This document shows positions 55,408 through 64,000 of a stretch of 64,000 nucleotides of DNA, piece by piece. The DNA is taken from the NCBI GenBank assembly GCA_964016885.1, contig OZ024757.1, positions 27,117,454-27,181,453 of the forward strand. Reading direction: 5' to 3'. Made by a program: the position numbers and the translations under genes. A model generated the notes under the pieces. The model worked only from the letters and a program-made list of their open reading frames with translations, did no database searches and had not been told where the DNA came from. The stretch is from Eledone cirrhosa. Its lineage: Eukaryota; Mollusca; Cephalopoda; Octopoda; Eledonidae. Positions within the stretch are counted from its first letter, which is position 1, and each line of letters starts with the position of its first letter.

Positions 55408-55696
55408 TACATGAATCAAAGTTCTGTTTAAATCATTTATTTGCTTACAATTGTTTCTTCCAAACCGAGGTTTGGAGTCTTCGGAGCAATTATTCAGTGA
55501 TTTTTTACATACTTGACCTCCTTTTCAACAAAAGAGACATATAGAAACATGTGTATATATTGACCCACAGTGGGTTGACATCCATTATAATAATAATAAG
55601 ATAGTAATAAATTACTGTCTTTCACTATTTAGGGTTTAAAATATATATAACTATAAAAGGTTTTAGTATATACATAACCATAAATAGTATCCTTAA

Positions 55697-55732
<36 letters not shown>
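54990..55732. other. NR5A 5' intron or flank, no exon recognised
   Basis: TG/TA runs at 55330-55402, (AAT)n near 55588 and (TA)n at 55700-55732. I looked for an A/B-domain exon and saw none. Confidence 0.5.
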
Positions 55733-55957
55733 CAGTCGATCGACAAGATCCCAGACCTCATTCGCTTAACAAGAGGGCTGGAGCTCGTCTTTCCAATTGC
55801 TGATACTATCTACCAGTCGCAATTCCTGGCAGAAGGGGCAACATGAAATAGAGTGTCTTGCTCAAGGACATAATGCCTCTCTCAGCCCGGGAATCAAAAT
55901 CACAACCTCACGATTGCTAATGCAATTCTCAAACCACTCAGCCACACACCTTCACAT
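55733..55957 (-). repeat. tRNA-derived SINE, GTGGCTTAGTGGTTAGAG family
   Basis: CGATCGACAAGATCCCAGAC to CACTCAGCCACACACCTTCA. Includes the AGTGTCTTGCTCAAGGACAT core. Confidence 0.8.
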
Positions 55958-55974
55958 ATATATATATATATATG

Positions 55975-56045
55975 TCTAACCCATGCTAGCGTGGAAAATG
56001 GACGTTAAACGAAGATGATGATGATGATGATATACATGTAAAATG

Positions 56046-56102
<57 letters not shown>
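55975..56102 (+). repeat. LINE/SINE 3' tail followed by long (TA)n
   Basis: TGTCTAACCCATGCTAGCGT, GGACGTTAAACGAAGATGAT, GATGATGATGA, then TA to 56102. Confidence 0.8.
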
Positions 56103-56104
<2 letters not shown>

Positions 56105-56109
56105 CATTC

Positions 56110-56425
56110 GGTAGGTCATGGGTTGATGATAATATGAATTTTTTATAGCTATACTATATCAAACTACAGCTTACCATATTATACACTCTCTCACTCTGTC
56201 CACGTTTACACCATTCCACATTGCCACCACATCCCCCAACCTCTCTAAATGCCACACCACCACTCCATACCACTGTTAATCTACAATAGTTCTACACCAT
56301 TCTGAATGAATAATCAACCATAGCTAATCTGCTTCAGCACTCTGTTATCTCCAAAGTTTAGCCAGTTAAACTAATCCTCTCTCTCCATGGAAGATCTATG
56401 AACAATCACCTAAGTACAGATGTAC
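56110..56425. other. 5' region of NR5A, no recognised feature
   Basis: Unique-looking AT-rich DNA with a CCACACCACCACTCC stretch near 56250. Confidence 0.45.
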
Positions 56426-56429
56426 AGAT

Positions 56430-56530
56430 ACAGGCATGGCTGTGTGGTTAAGAGGTTTGCTTTGAAACCATGTGGTTTCAGGTTCAGTCCTACTGCGTGG
56501 CACCTTGACTCTTTTGTTATCATAGTTCTA
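56430..56530 (+). repeat. tRNA-derived SINE head, octopus OK/OR type
   Basis: CATGGCTGTGTGGTTAAGAG (A-box-like) and GTTTCAGGTTCAGTCCTACT (B-box-like), then GCGTGGCACCTTGACT. This is the classic octopus tRNA-derived retroposon head. Confidence 0.75.
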
Positions 56531-56872
56531 AAAAAAAAACCCATTGAATGTCATATGTCTGTTAGGAGGTGCTACAAGAGAGATATATAAAGAGACAAGT
56601 AGACACACAGAGTGGTAGACATAGAGAGAGAGGTTGACAGGCAGACAAATAGACTGATTGCCAGGTAGAGAGACAGACAAGTAGAGACTGTATAAAGAGA
56701 GAAAGCGATATATATATATATCATTATTCTTATACTATTATACTATGCTCTGCGTGAGCATTGAGTGCTCACCTGGCATACCGCCTACAGGCGCAATTTT
56801 CTTGCATCTATACACCTATATATATATATACGATATATTAACAAATGGAAACTATATTTATAAAACCATATT

Positions 56873-56937
56873 TATTTCATTATACATATTTCAAGAATAC
56901 CAAAGCAAATTATGGTGCGCTTTCATCAGAAAAAATA
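56873..56937 (-). ncRNA. hammerhead ribozyme-like motif, slightly degraded
   Basis: Core CTGATGA at 56929-56923, GAAA at 56892-56889 and mini helix III with UA before 56881. Helix I keeps 7 of 8 pairs (one U-U). Helix II has mismatches but an intact ACCA/TGGT stem. Confidence 0.5.
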
Positions 56938-57104
56938 TAATATAGATCAGTTTTATAAACAAATATTGACATACCCTTAAAGAATGCGATCATGTCGGTT
57001 GGAAGCTCCCGGATAGTCATACAACTTGTCATACAACTTCCAACCGACATGGTCGCATTCTTTAAGGGTATGTCAATATTTGTTTATAAAACTTATCTAT
57101 ATTA

Positions 57105-57169
57105 TATTTTATCTGATGAAAGCACACCATAATTTGCTTTGGTGTCCTTGAAATATGTATAATGAAATA
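57105..57169 (+). ncRNA. hammerhead ribozyme-like motif (type I, minimal helix III), best copy
   Basis: Helix I pairs 57105-57112 with 57162-57169 (8 pairs, one U-G). CTGATGA is at 57113-57119. Helix II is AAG and ACACCA with TGGTGT and CTT, interrupted by one C-C, closing a 10-nt loop. GAAA is at 57150-57153. Helix III is two pairs with loop ATGT, then UA, predicting cleavage after 57161. Helix II closes with A-U instead of G-C, the only departure from the consensus core. Confidence 0.7.
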
Positions 57170-57209
57170 AATATGGTTTTATAAATATAGTTTCCATTTG
57201 TTAATATAT

Positions 57210-57466
57210 TGTATTTTTACTCCAATAATTTGTTGAGTGCTTTATATCAGTTATAAAAATATTTGCTTGTTGTATCCCAACAAATTAAATATAACTTCTA
57301 CATATATATATATGTAGAAGTTGTATTTAATTTGTTGGAATTCCGACAAACATAAATGTTTATAACTGATATAGAGCACTCAACAAGTTACTGGAGCAAA
57401 TATTCCAAGATATTAATAAATGGAAACTATATTTATAAAACCATATTTATTTTATTATATATATTT

Positions 57467-57470
<4 letters not shown>
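57210..57470. mobile_element. second foldback unit centred at about 57306
   Basis: GTTGAGTGCTTTATATCAGT and AACTTCTACATATA run into their reverse complements (TATATGTAGAAGTTGTATTT, ACTGATATAGAGCACTCAAC), then AATAAATGGAAACTATATTT again. Three alternating copies therefore lie between 56833 and 57470. Confidence 0.75.
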
Positions 57471-57512
<42 letters not shown>

Positions 57513-57620
57513 GGGGTAGTGAGCAAGATGGATATATATATAGAGAGAGAGGGAGAGAGAGAGAGTGATCAGGATTATATCAGTTTTAAACTGAGACCAT
57601 TATTTAGTCAGGACCCAACT
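57470..57620. repeat. (TA)n and (GA)n simple repeats
   Basis: TA 57470-57501 and GAGAGAG blocks at 57501-57512 and 57541-57565. Confidence 0.9.
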
Positions 57621-57627
57621 CTCTAAT

Positions 57628-57920
57628 CATCATCAGCATCATCATCTTCGTTTAATATATATATATAATTGGTGTTGGATGCTTAAAGCGTCCGTATGCG
57701 GTAGGCTGTATGAGCACTCGATGCCCTCATAGAGCAGAGTATGATATCCCAGAAAAAAGAGAATCAGTGTTGCGACGAAAGGAATTTATTGGACATATTA
57801 CAATTGTTTCTCGGGCGACCAGCTCGACACACGATCGATATGGTGATCAAACCTGACTCTGAAATCACGCAGTCTTCGGATACGTCTCGATTCTACGAAG
57901 CAGATTTTCCTATATATTCC

Positions 57921-57952
<32 letters not shown>

Positions 57953-58000
57953 CATACAGAGAGAGAGAGAGAGGGAGGGAGAGGTGGATATAGCTAGAGA
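57628..58000. other. tail-family remnant (57628-57655, -) then unassigned DNA and TA/GA runs
   Basis: CATCATCATCTTCGTTTAAT next to (TA)n is a LINE/SINE 3' end cut by the microsatellite. 57670-57905 is GC-richer and unassigned. Confidence 0.5.
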
Positions 58001-58139
58001 TAGATAGCTAAATAGATAGATAGCTAGCAATGGCTGGTTAACACACTAGCAACCAAATACTTAAGAAAACTTCATGGAGATTATTATTTTTTTTCCATCT
58101 TTTAAACGTTTTTTGTAGTAGTTCTGTAAAATAGACAAG

Positions 58140-58350
58140 AAGAAACACATCAATACATACACACACCAATACATACACATACACACACCAATACATACAC
58201 ATACACACATGCACACAACAATATACACACACACACAACAATACATAGACACACACACGCCAATACACAGACATATCAATACATACACCAATACACACAC
58301 AGACATACCAATACACACACAGACACACCAATACGCACACACACAGACAT
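58140..58350. repeat. (CA)n/ACACCAATAC degenerate repeat
   Basis: Repeats of ACACACCAATACATACACAC. The Cys/Val-rich ORF opposite is an artefact. Confidence 0.9.
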
Positions 58351-58439
58351 ACCAATACACCGAAAACAAAGCAATAAAAGAATATTCTAGAACAATGTTT
58401 TAGAAGAGGTGAGTGGATGGGGGAAGTGGTGATGTGGGG

Positions 58440-58670
58440 GAGGGGACGGGGGAGACGGGATACAACAACAACAACAATAATAACTAAAAATAACAGCAAT
58501 ATCAACAACAATAATAACAATAACATGGACAAGAACAACAGCAATAAAAACAACTACAACTAGAACAACAACAACAACAACAGCAATAACAAGAATAACA
58601 TGGACAAGAACAGCAATAGCAACAACAACATCTCTAAATAGAGATATGAAATGTCATCATGACTGCCACA
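58440..58670. repeat. (AAC)n/(AAT)n-rich stretch
   Basis: AACAACAACAATAATAACAA-type sequence. Confidence 0.8.
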
Positions 58671-58739
58671 TATTACATAACATCAGCATCATCATCAGCA
58701 ACATTTTCTTGTGAGACTACTTGTTGATGTGTTTGTATG

Positions 58740-58945
58740 TGTACGTACACATATACAAACACAAACACACACAAACACACCCATACAAACACAAACACGC
58801 CCATACAAACACAAACACACACATACAAACACAAACACACCCATACAAACACAAACACACACATACATACACAAACACACCCATACAAACACACACATAC
58901 AAACACAAACACACACATACATACACAAACACACACATATACAGG
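58740..58945. repeat. CACCCATACAAACACAAACA minisatellite
   Basis: Roughly 20-bp CATACAAACACAAACACACC units, open in several frames. Confidence 0.9.
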
Positions 58946-58949
58946 TTGA

Positions 58950-59340
58950 GCCCGAATCATTTCAAAATATAATACCTCTTTTATTCATTATAAAAAATTA
59001 ATTGTAAAAAAAAAAGTTACAATATTTTAAAACCGTCTAGTGGCTTTTGGGTGAAGCCGGTGTTTGGAACATAACTTAACAAAGGATCTCTCATGAAATC
59101 ATGATGGAAGGGTTCTAGATAAATATATATATATATTTATGGAAGATGGACGTTATGATGATGTTGATGATATATATATTTTTTTATCTAGAACCCTTCC
59201 ATATATATACATATATATGAAAAAATTCTGGACCTCAACGGCTGAGCTCCAGTCTTTTCAACAGTTCGGACCTAGCTGTTGAAACAGCCTGAGCTCAGCT
59301 GTCGGGAGTCCTGAATTTTTTCATATTACCCACTCTACTA
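58950..59340. repeat. two nested inverted repeats
   Basis: ATGGAAGGGTTCTAGATAAA (59104) is the reverse complement of TTTATCTAGAACCCTTCCAT (about 59182), enclosing a LINE/SINE tail trace (ATGGACGTTATGATGATG). Next, ATGAAAAAATTCTGGAC and GTCCTGAATTTTTTCAT bracket 59217-59328. Confidence 0.7.
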
Positions 59341-59344
59341 TTCT

Positions 59345-59700
59345 AAGTATCGAGTACTCTGGTGAATAATGATCTAACTGGTTTTTACCACACCCTATCT
59401 GATATATATATATATATATATATAGTAATAATAATAAATTTGAAGACTAAAATCCAAAGAGGGCTCGATAAGGATAAATATATATCAAATATATAAGAAT
59501 CTTAGAGCAAATAAACGATTCTTTGCTTAAACTTTAATCTGTTATTTTAATAAATATATATATATATCTGTATCTGGTTGATGGCTGAGAGAAGGAGTAC
59601 TCAATACCAAAGTCTAGTGACTCAGTGATAAGCAGGTGAAACTACAGAGTAATAAGACTCACTTTTTAGCCTTAATAATGTTGAATATAAATATATATAT
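59345..59700. repeat. dispersed repeat copy 3 (59430-59520) and CTGTATCTGGTTGATGGCTG repeat (59565-59680)
   Basis: TTGAAGACTAAAATCCAAAG, AGGGCTCGATAAGGATAAAT matches 8470-8560 in reverse. The second part is a longer relative of 36580-36640. Confidence 0.6.
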
Positions 59701-59705
59701 ATATA

Positions 59706-59807
59706 CAGGGTGTCCTCCCCAAAAATGTATACACAAAGGTTGCGCATTCTAATAAATATTGCCTGTACAAGTAATCAAAGTGTGTATACATTTTTGGGGA
59801 CACCCTG
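59706..59807. mobile_element. mariner-type MITE, 102 bp, TA target site
   Basis: CAGGGTGTCC..CCAAAAATGTATACAC at the left and its reverse GTGTATACATTTTTGGGGAC, ACCCTG at the right, flanked by TA on both sides. No coding capacity. Confidence 0.85.
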
Positions 59808-59813
59808 TATAAA

Positions 59814-59991
59814 CAGGTAAAATTCCGTTATAATGAATACCATTATAACAAATTTTTCAGTATAACAACATTTTTTTCAATCCCCGGCCACACATTCAAT
59901 GTGTTAAGTCAATCTCTTTATAAAGAATTTTTTCATTGCAACAAATATTTTTTTTATACCCTGTGAATTTCGTTATAACAGAATTTCACTG
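59814..59991. mobile_element. pogo/Tigger-like MITE
   Basis: CAGGTAAAATTCCGTTATAA at the left and TTATAACAGAATTTCACTG at the right are imperfect TIRs of the CAGTGAAA..CGTTATAA type. It starts 7 bp after the mariner-type MITE. Confidence 0.75.
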
Positions 59992-59999
59992 TATGTATG

Positions 60000-60300
60000 T
60001 AAAAGGTAAACAGAAATAACAACACAATCAGTACAGTATATGGAAGGAATATATTGGGTTAATGCTTGAAATAGCAGGAAGAGGGTCTTAAAGTTTCGGA
60101 TGCTAGTCCTTCATCAGAAGAAAGTATGAGAAATTAGAAAGATTGAAGGGATGGGCGGGGCGAAATTGGAAAAAATGTTTTTAGAGAAAAATAACAGGTC
60201 CATTCATGTTGCTATGTCTTGGAACACTGTTGATGCTGGCGTTTTGTGTATGATATACTTATTTTTTAGAAAAGTGGATGATGGAGCGCATCTACCTGAA
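60000..60300 (-). other. repeat with a hammerhead-core-like CTGATGA..CCGAAAC (60094-60117) and unassigned flank
   Basis: The minus strand reads CTGATGAAGGACTAGCATCC then GAAAC. The NUH cleavage site and a paired helix I are not apparent. 60120-60300 has no identity. Confidence 0.45.
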
Positions 60301-60301
60301 T

Positions 60302-60605
60302 ATCATCATCATTTTACGCCCGCTTTTCCTTGCTTGCAAGGGTAGGACGGGTCCTATTCAGCACAGCATCTCTCCACTTGTCACGGTCTTTCGTCATCTC
60401 CTCCGTGAGTTTCAGCGATGTGAGGTCTGCTCTCACCACCTCCGCCCGTGTTTTTCGTGGTCTTCCTTCTACTGGGATTTTTTGGCACTTCTTTACCCAG
60501 CGGTCATCCTCCATGTGCATCACATGACCATACCATCTCAGTCTTCTCTCCTGCAAACCACAACTTATCCTTCTTATACCCAGTTTCTTTCTCAACTCAT
60601 CTATG
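60302..60605 (-). pseudogene. LINE RT C-terminus with its natural stop and 3' tail
   Basis: The minus strand reads MRKKLGIRRISCGLQERRLR, WYGHVMHMEDDRWVKKCQKI, GRPRKTRAEVVRADLTSLKL and DRDKWRDAVLNRTRPTLASK, then TAA within the terminal GCGTAAAATGATGATGAT. The stop codon lies a few bases from the element's 3' end. It is 5'-truncated. Confidence 0.85.
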
Positions 60606-60689
60606 CTTTAAATATATTGAGATGTATTGTAGAAGCAGTAGTTTCAGGTGGTTTGCTATCAAAAGGGTGAAGTATGTGTGTGTGACATC

Positions 60690-60905
60690 AACACAGTATA
60701 CAACCACCACCACAACACCACCGAGTGATGGTGGCTGCCGTGCCAATAGTTATTACACCTTGCCACTGACATTCCCAGATGAACAAAGGTTGGTGTGAAG
60801 AGTTCAAATTCCATGTAATCACTCAAGCCCTCACACTAAGCCTGTCTTTTTGAATTTACTCACACAGTCTGATGTGAAAAGAGGATTTCATCTGTAAACC
60901 CCTAA
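60690..60905. other. no recognised feature
   Basis: Unique-looking DNA with an ACCACCACC run near 60700. Confidence 0.45.
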
Positions 60906-60924
60906 ACTATGTCAACTGAGATAG

Positions 60925-61125
60925 TAGTGGTGGTTGTGGTGGTGGTTGTGGTAGTAGTGGTGGTTGTAGCCGTGGTGGTGGTGGTTGTGGTGATGGTGGT
61001 TGTGGTGGTGTAGTGATGGTTGTAATAGTGGTGATGGTAGTGGTTGTAGTGCTGATGGTTGTGGTGGTGGTTGTGATGGTTGTTGTAGCTGTAGTGGTGG
61101 TAGTGATGGTGTTGATGATAGCTTG
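60925..61125. repeat. (GGT/TGG)n degenerate simple repeat
   Basis: GTGGTGGTTGTGGTAGTAGT-type sequence. The ORFs are Val/Met- or Thr/Pro-rich artefacts. Confidence 0.92.
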
Positions 61126-61129
61126 GATA

Positions 61130-61560
61130 AATCTCAGTAGAGACATATCAATCATTGAGGCTAGATATGGAAGCATGTGTCACAGAAGCCAGCTGGTGCT
61201 TTCTCAAGTATGGATGGCCAGCATTGTCATAATTGAAGCATGCGAGGCTCTTATCTGTAAAGTATGGCAACCTGATGAGATGACTGAGAGTCCATCTATT
61301 GTCTCCCCCTCTCTCTATCTATCTATATCTCCCTCCATCTCTCTCTCTCTCAAGTATAGAAACCTTCCAACAATGTCATCCATATCACTTCTCCTTGTCC
61401 TATTAATAGCCATAGTACTAAGGCTATTAATAGATTGAACCGACAGCAGAAGGAAAGAACTGCATCACCTCTTAGGAAAAATATCGGTCACAAATCAGGG
61501 CACTGGTGCCCTTAGTGAAGAGGAGAAGAAGTTAGCCAAATACGTAGACTTGACCGACTG
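61130..61560. other. unassigned DNA with TATC/CTCTCT run at 61305-61355
   Basis: No coding similarity was recognised. Confidence 0.5.
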
Positions 61561-61680
61561 CTGTAGAAACCAAGCCAAAATCAGTTCTGTATCAGCAAGA
61601 CATGGTCATCTGACCTGGCTTGTCTCACAACTGGACAACTCGTCTAACCCATGTTGGTCATGATGATGAGAGAGAGGAAA
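61560..61680 (+). repeat. LINE/SINE 3'-tail copy
   Basis: CATGGTCATCTGACCTGGCT, TCGTCTAACCCATGTTGGTC, ATGATGATGAG. Confidence 0.7.
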
Positions 61681-61850
61681 GTCGACCCCAGTGCATTACT
61701 GGTACTTTATTTTATCGACCCTGTAAGGATGAAAGGCTAAGATGACTTTGGTAGGATTTGAACTCAGAACATAAATGGCTGTAATTATATACCGCAAAGC
61801 ATGTTTGCCAATGCTCTACCGATTCTGCCAATCCATTACCTTAATGACAA
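61680..61850 (-). repeat. tRNA-derived SINE, GGCAGTGGATTGGC family
   Basis: GTGCATTACTGGTACTTTAT, GGTAGGATTTGAACTCAGAA, ACCGATTCTGCCAATCCATT. Confidence 0.85.
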
Positions 61851-61874
61851 TAATATGATGATAATAATAATAAT

Positions 61875-61950
61875 AATTTCTACTAAAGGCACAAGGCCAG
61901 CAATTTTGAGGGAAGGGGAAAGTTGATTAAATCGACCTCAGTGCATTATA
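61875..61950 (-). repeat. SINE 3' fragment, same family
   Basis: ATTTCTACTAAAGGCACAAG, GGGGAAAGTTGATTAAATCG. Confidence 0.75.
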
Positions 61951-61951
61951 A

Positions 61952-62177
61952 TTATAATGAAATTATTGTGTACAGTGCTCAGGTGCACTACAAACCATCA
62001 AAGGCACATATATAGTACATAGAATAATGTAGAAATGTCAGGAAAACGAACAGCGTATGAGTCTTGATATACATACAGATACACACAAACATGTGTATGG
62101 AGGGGGAATATCAGGTGTAGTGTTGGCGAATTTCAGGAAGCATGGAAGTTTTGAAGGATGCAGTGTCCCGACAGCTC
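61952..62177 (-). mobile_element. LINE 3'-end fragment (copy 4)
   Basis: AATTATTGTGTACAGTGCTC, GGAGGGGGAATATCAGGTGT, GAAGCATGGAAGTTTTGAAG. The reverse of the 2850-3010 tail, ending where a SINE begins. Confidence 0.8.
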
Positions 62178-62310
62178 TGGTGTTTTATTCTATCAACCCT
62201 CTATGGATGAAAGGTAAACCTAACCGCATCGGGATTTGAAATCAGACTGTAAAGGGCCATAACCCTATACTACAAAACATGCCGTTTGACGCTCTACTGA
62301 ATACTATGTC
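62178..62310 (-). repeat. tRNA-derived SINE, GGCAGTGGATTGGC family
   Basis: TTTTATTCTATCAACCCTCT, GGGATTTGAAATCAGACTGT, TGACGCTCTACTGAATACT. It abuts the LINE tail. Confidence 0.75.
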
Positions 62311-62700
62311 TCTTTAGTTGTTGTTTTCTTTTGATCTCTGCCACAGGCTATATTAGTTCCATAGCAGTTTACTAGAATATCTCACCAACAAAAATATCTG
62401 GAGATTTCATTCTAATAAGAGGATGATTTTTAAATTTGGAACCCACTAATTTTCATAACAATAAGCATTCGCAAACATTATTTGTGATTAGAATAAACTA
62501 TTTTCACAGTGTGTGAGATTGAGATATTTATATGTATATATATATATATGTGTGTGTGAGTGTGTGTGTGTGTGTGCATACGTAAAAACACATTATATAT
62601 ATATATATATATAGAGAGAGAGATAGATAGATAGATAAATAGTTAGATATATCCATAGGTGGGGCCCACTTATGTTAGTATTTGTCTAATTACCTGTTTA
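62310..62700. other. unassigned DNA with TA/TG/GA microsatellite at 62530-62640
   Basis: Nothing coding was recognised. Confidence 0.55.
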
Positions 62701-62960
62701 GAAATGTTCTCAGTTCCATTGTTGTTGAGACACACAGAGACACACACACGCATACATACACAATTCATTTGTAAAAGAAAATCAAAACACCAGAACAAAG
62801 ATGTGAGAACTCTTGAAATAGTTCTAGTTGTGAATGTATGTGTGTGTGTGTGAATGCATGTGTTGATAAGTGACTGTGAATGTGTGTATATATGTGTGTG
62901 TGTGTGTGTGTGTGTATGTTTGGAGAGTGGGGTACATTCCTTCAGTTGAAAAAAAAAATG
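62700..62960. repeat. (CA)n and (TG)n microsatellites
   Basis: CA-rich 62730-62765, TG-rich 62836-62920. Confidence 0.85.
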
Positions 62961-63024
62961 AAAATTCAGTCAAATTGTTATTATCTGTGTCATCTAAGTT
63001 ATGTAGCAGCAGTGTACTGTCGGT

Positions 63025-63295
63025 GTACACTGCAAGTGTACCGATAGTTCAGTGTAAGTGTAAAAACAGTGTGCCAACAGTCCACTGTTTAGTGCATCCA
63101 CAATATCCTACTGTAAGTGTATCAACAGTCCAGTGTAAATGTATCAACAGTCCAGTGTAAGTGTATCAACAGTCTAGTGTAAGTGTATCAACAGTCTTGT
63201 ATAAGTGTATCAACAGTCCTGTATAAGTGTATCAACAGTCCAGTGTAAGTGTATCAACAGTCCAGTGTAAGTGTACGGATAGTCCAGTGTAAGTG
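63025..63295. repeat. 22-bp minisatellite GTGTAAGTGTATCAACAGTC
   Basis: About eleven units of AGTGTAAGTGTATCAACAGT plus CC, with CTTGTATAAG and GATAGTCC variants. Confidence 0.92.
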
Positions 63296-63394
63296 CATCT
63301 TGAAAGGACTAAAGATGAATTTGGCCTAAGCAGGATATGAACTCGGAGCACAGAGAACCAGAATGATTACCTCAAAGCTTCTTCTTCGCCCACT

Positions 63395-63900
63395 TATTCC
63401 TGAGAGGGTAGTGGGGGCAGAGTCCTCAAACACTCCTTCCAGTGGGTCCTGTCAGAAGCAACCGTCGTCAACTGATCAGGCTGGATCCCCAAGCATGAGC
63501 ACCCAAGCTCATGGATATTATCCAACCATCTTGCTTAGGGTTTACTTCTGGGTCTCTTCCCAGTTGGTTTTGCCCATAAAATCTGTCCAGCGATTCTTTC
63601 CTGAGACATTCTAACCTCATGCCCATAGTATCGTAGCTGTGATCTCTCAATTCAGAGAAGTAGCGGCTCTACCTGGAGTGACTCTCTGATCTCTGAGCTA
63701 CACACTCTATCAAGTAACGTTACTCCAAAGACCCTTCGGAGGAACCCCATTTCAGCTGATTGTATTTGCAATCGTATTCTTTTGGTCAGTACCCAAGATT
63801 CATGCCCACAAGTAAGGGTTGTCATGAATACCGATTTGAAGATATTGAGTTTAGCTTTTAGCACGAACCATTCTATCTAATGTCCTAACGACTTTGCCAA
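63395..63900 (-). pseudogene. LINE RT C-terminal fragment with two in-frame stops
   Basis: The minus strand reads IFKSVFMTTLTCGHESWVLT, QIQSAEMGFLRRVFGVTLLD and REIRESLQVEP-like sequence. After a TGA it continues in the same frame with IERSQLRYYGHEVRMSQERI, a TAA, and SDRTHWKECLRTLPPLPSQE to the natural stop. H-x-S-W-V-L-T and RYYGHEVRM correspond to GSETWTL and RWFGHV of related elements. It is a different family from the 60.3-kb copy. Confidence 0.8.
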
Positions 63901-64000
63901 TTAGCAACCTATAGCAAAAGTGTATAAAATTATTAAAACTAAATGAAACAAATTTAATATGTATCTAGTGCTGTTGTTTAGCTCCAGATCTGTTCTGATG
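63901..64000. other. right edge, no recognised feature
   Basis: Short AT-rich stretch up to the end of the window. Confidence 0.5.

Larger units (their letters stand above)
56833..57209. mobile_element. long foldback element, about 173-bp arms, 31-nt loop
   Basis: ATATATTAACAAATGGAAAC through GCGATCATGTCGGTTGGAAG is repeated in reverse at 57037-57209 with few differences. Each arm carries one hammerhead-like motif. A third, partial arm follows at 57380-57470. Confidence 0.85.

Noticed and set aside
58038..58960. Cys/Val-rich and Thr/His-rich ORFs
   Set aside because: CA/TG simple repeats read in different frames.

Overview
The window looks like nuclear DNA of an animal, most likely a coleoid cephalopod (octopus or squid). 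The evidence is two intron-rich animal genes in AT-rich, (TA)n-filled DNA that is crowded with cephalopod-type tRNA-derived SINEs, non-LTR retrotransposon (LINE) fragments sharing a GTTTAAACGATGATGAT-type 3' end, and many minisatellites. The species cannot be fixed from sequence alone. Nothing bacterial was seen.

Layout. (1) 1-7.4 kb, plus strand: the last five coding exons of an HSD17B8-like short-chain dehydrogenase, ending at 7366. Its introns hold minisatellites with periods of 37, 61 and 45 bp. The 37-bp array starts on the splice donor of the second exon in view, so the donor is repeated about 40 times. (2) 7.4-13 kb: intergenic DNA with an inverted (twin-primed) LINE, a second LINE with a zinc-finger-like insert, LINE tails and mariner remnants. 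(3) 13-31 kb: a rearranged satellite block. Modules at 13.0-17.3 kb recur inverted at 25.2-28.5 kb and partly again at 28.5-30.8 kb. The middle (17.4-25.2 kb) holds tandem higher-order repeats with TIR-like ends and an array of tRNA B-box-like words. (4) 31-42.8 kb: intergenic repeats, including a Tigger/jerky-type transposase remnant, hairpin elements, MITEs and long (TA)n tracts. (5) 42.8-54.5 kb, minus strand: six coding exons of an NR5A (Ftz-F1/SF-1/LRH-1) nuclear receptor, from the first zinc finger to the stop codon, with all splice phases consistent. Any N-terminal exon lies above 54465 and was not recognised. (6) 54.5-64 kb: 5' intron or flank of NR5A, with foldback elements, two adjacent MITEs, SINEs and LINE C-terminal fragments.

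The two genes converge (HSD17B8 plus, NR5A minus) and are separated by about 35 kb of repeats. Known family roles (fatty-acid and steroid redox chemistry for HSD17B8, steroidogenic regulation for NR5A) touch the same physiology, but nothing here shows co-regulation.

The strongest unexpected signals are hammerhead-ribozyme-like folds inside foldback elements (two good copies at 44603-44663 minus and 57105-57169 plus, plus degenerate copies), the amplified splice donor, the LINE with a readable twin-priming structure and candidate target-site duplication, and the large inverted satellite block with recurring NRF1-like motifs.
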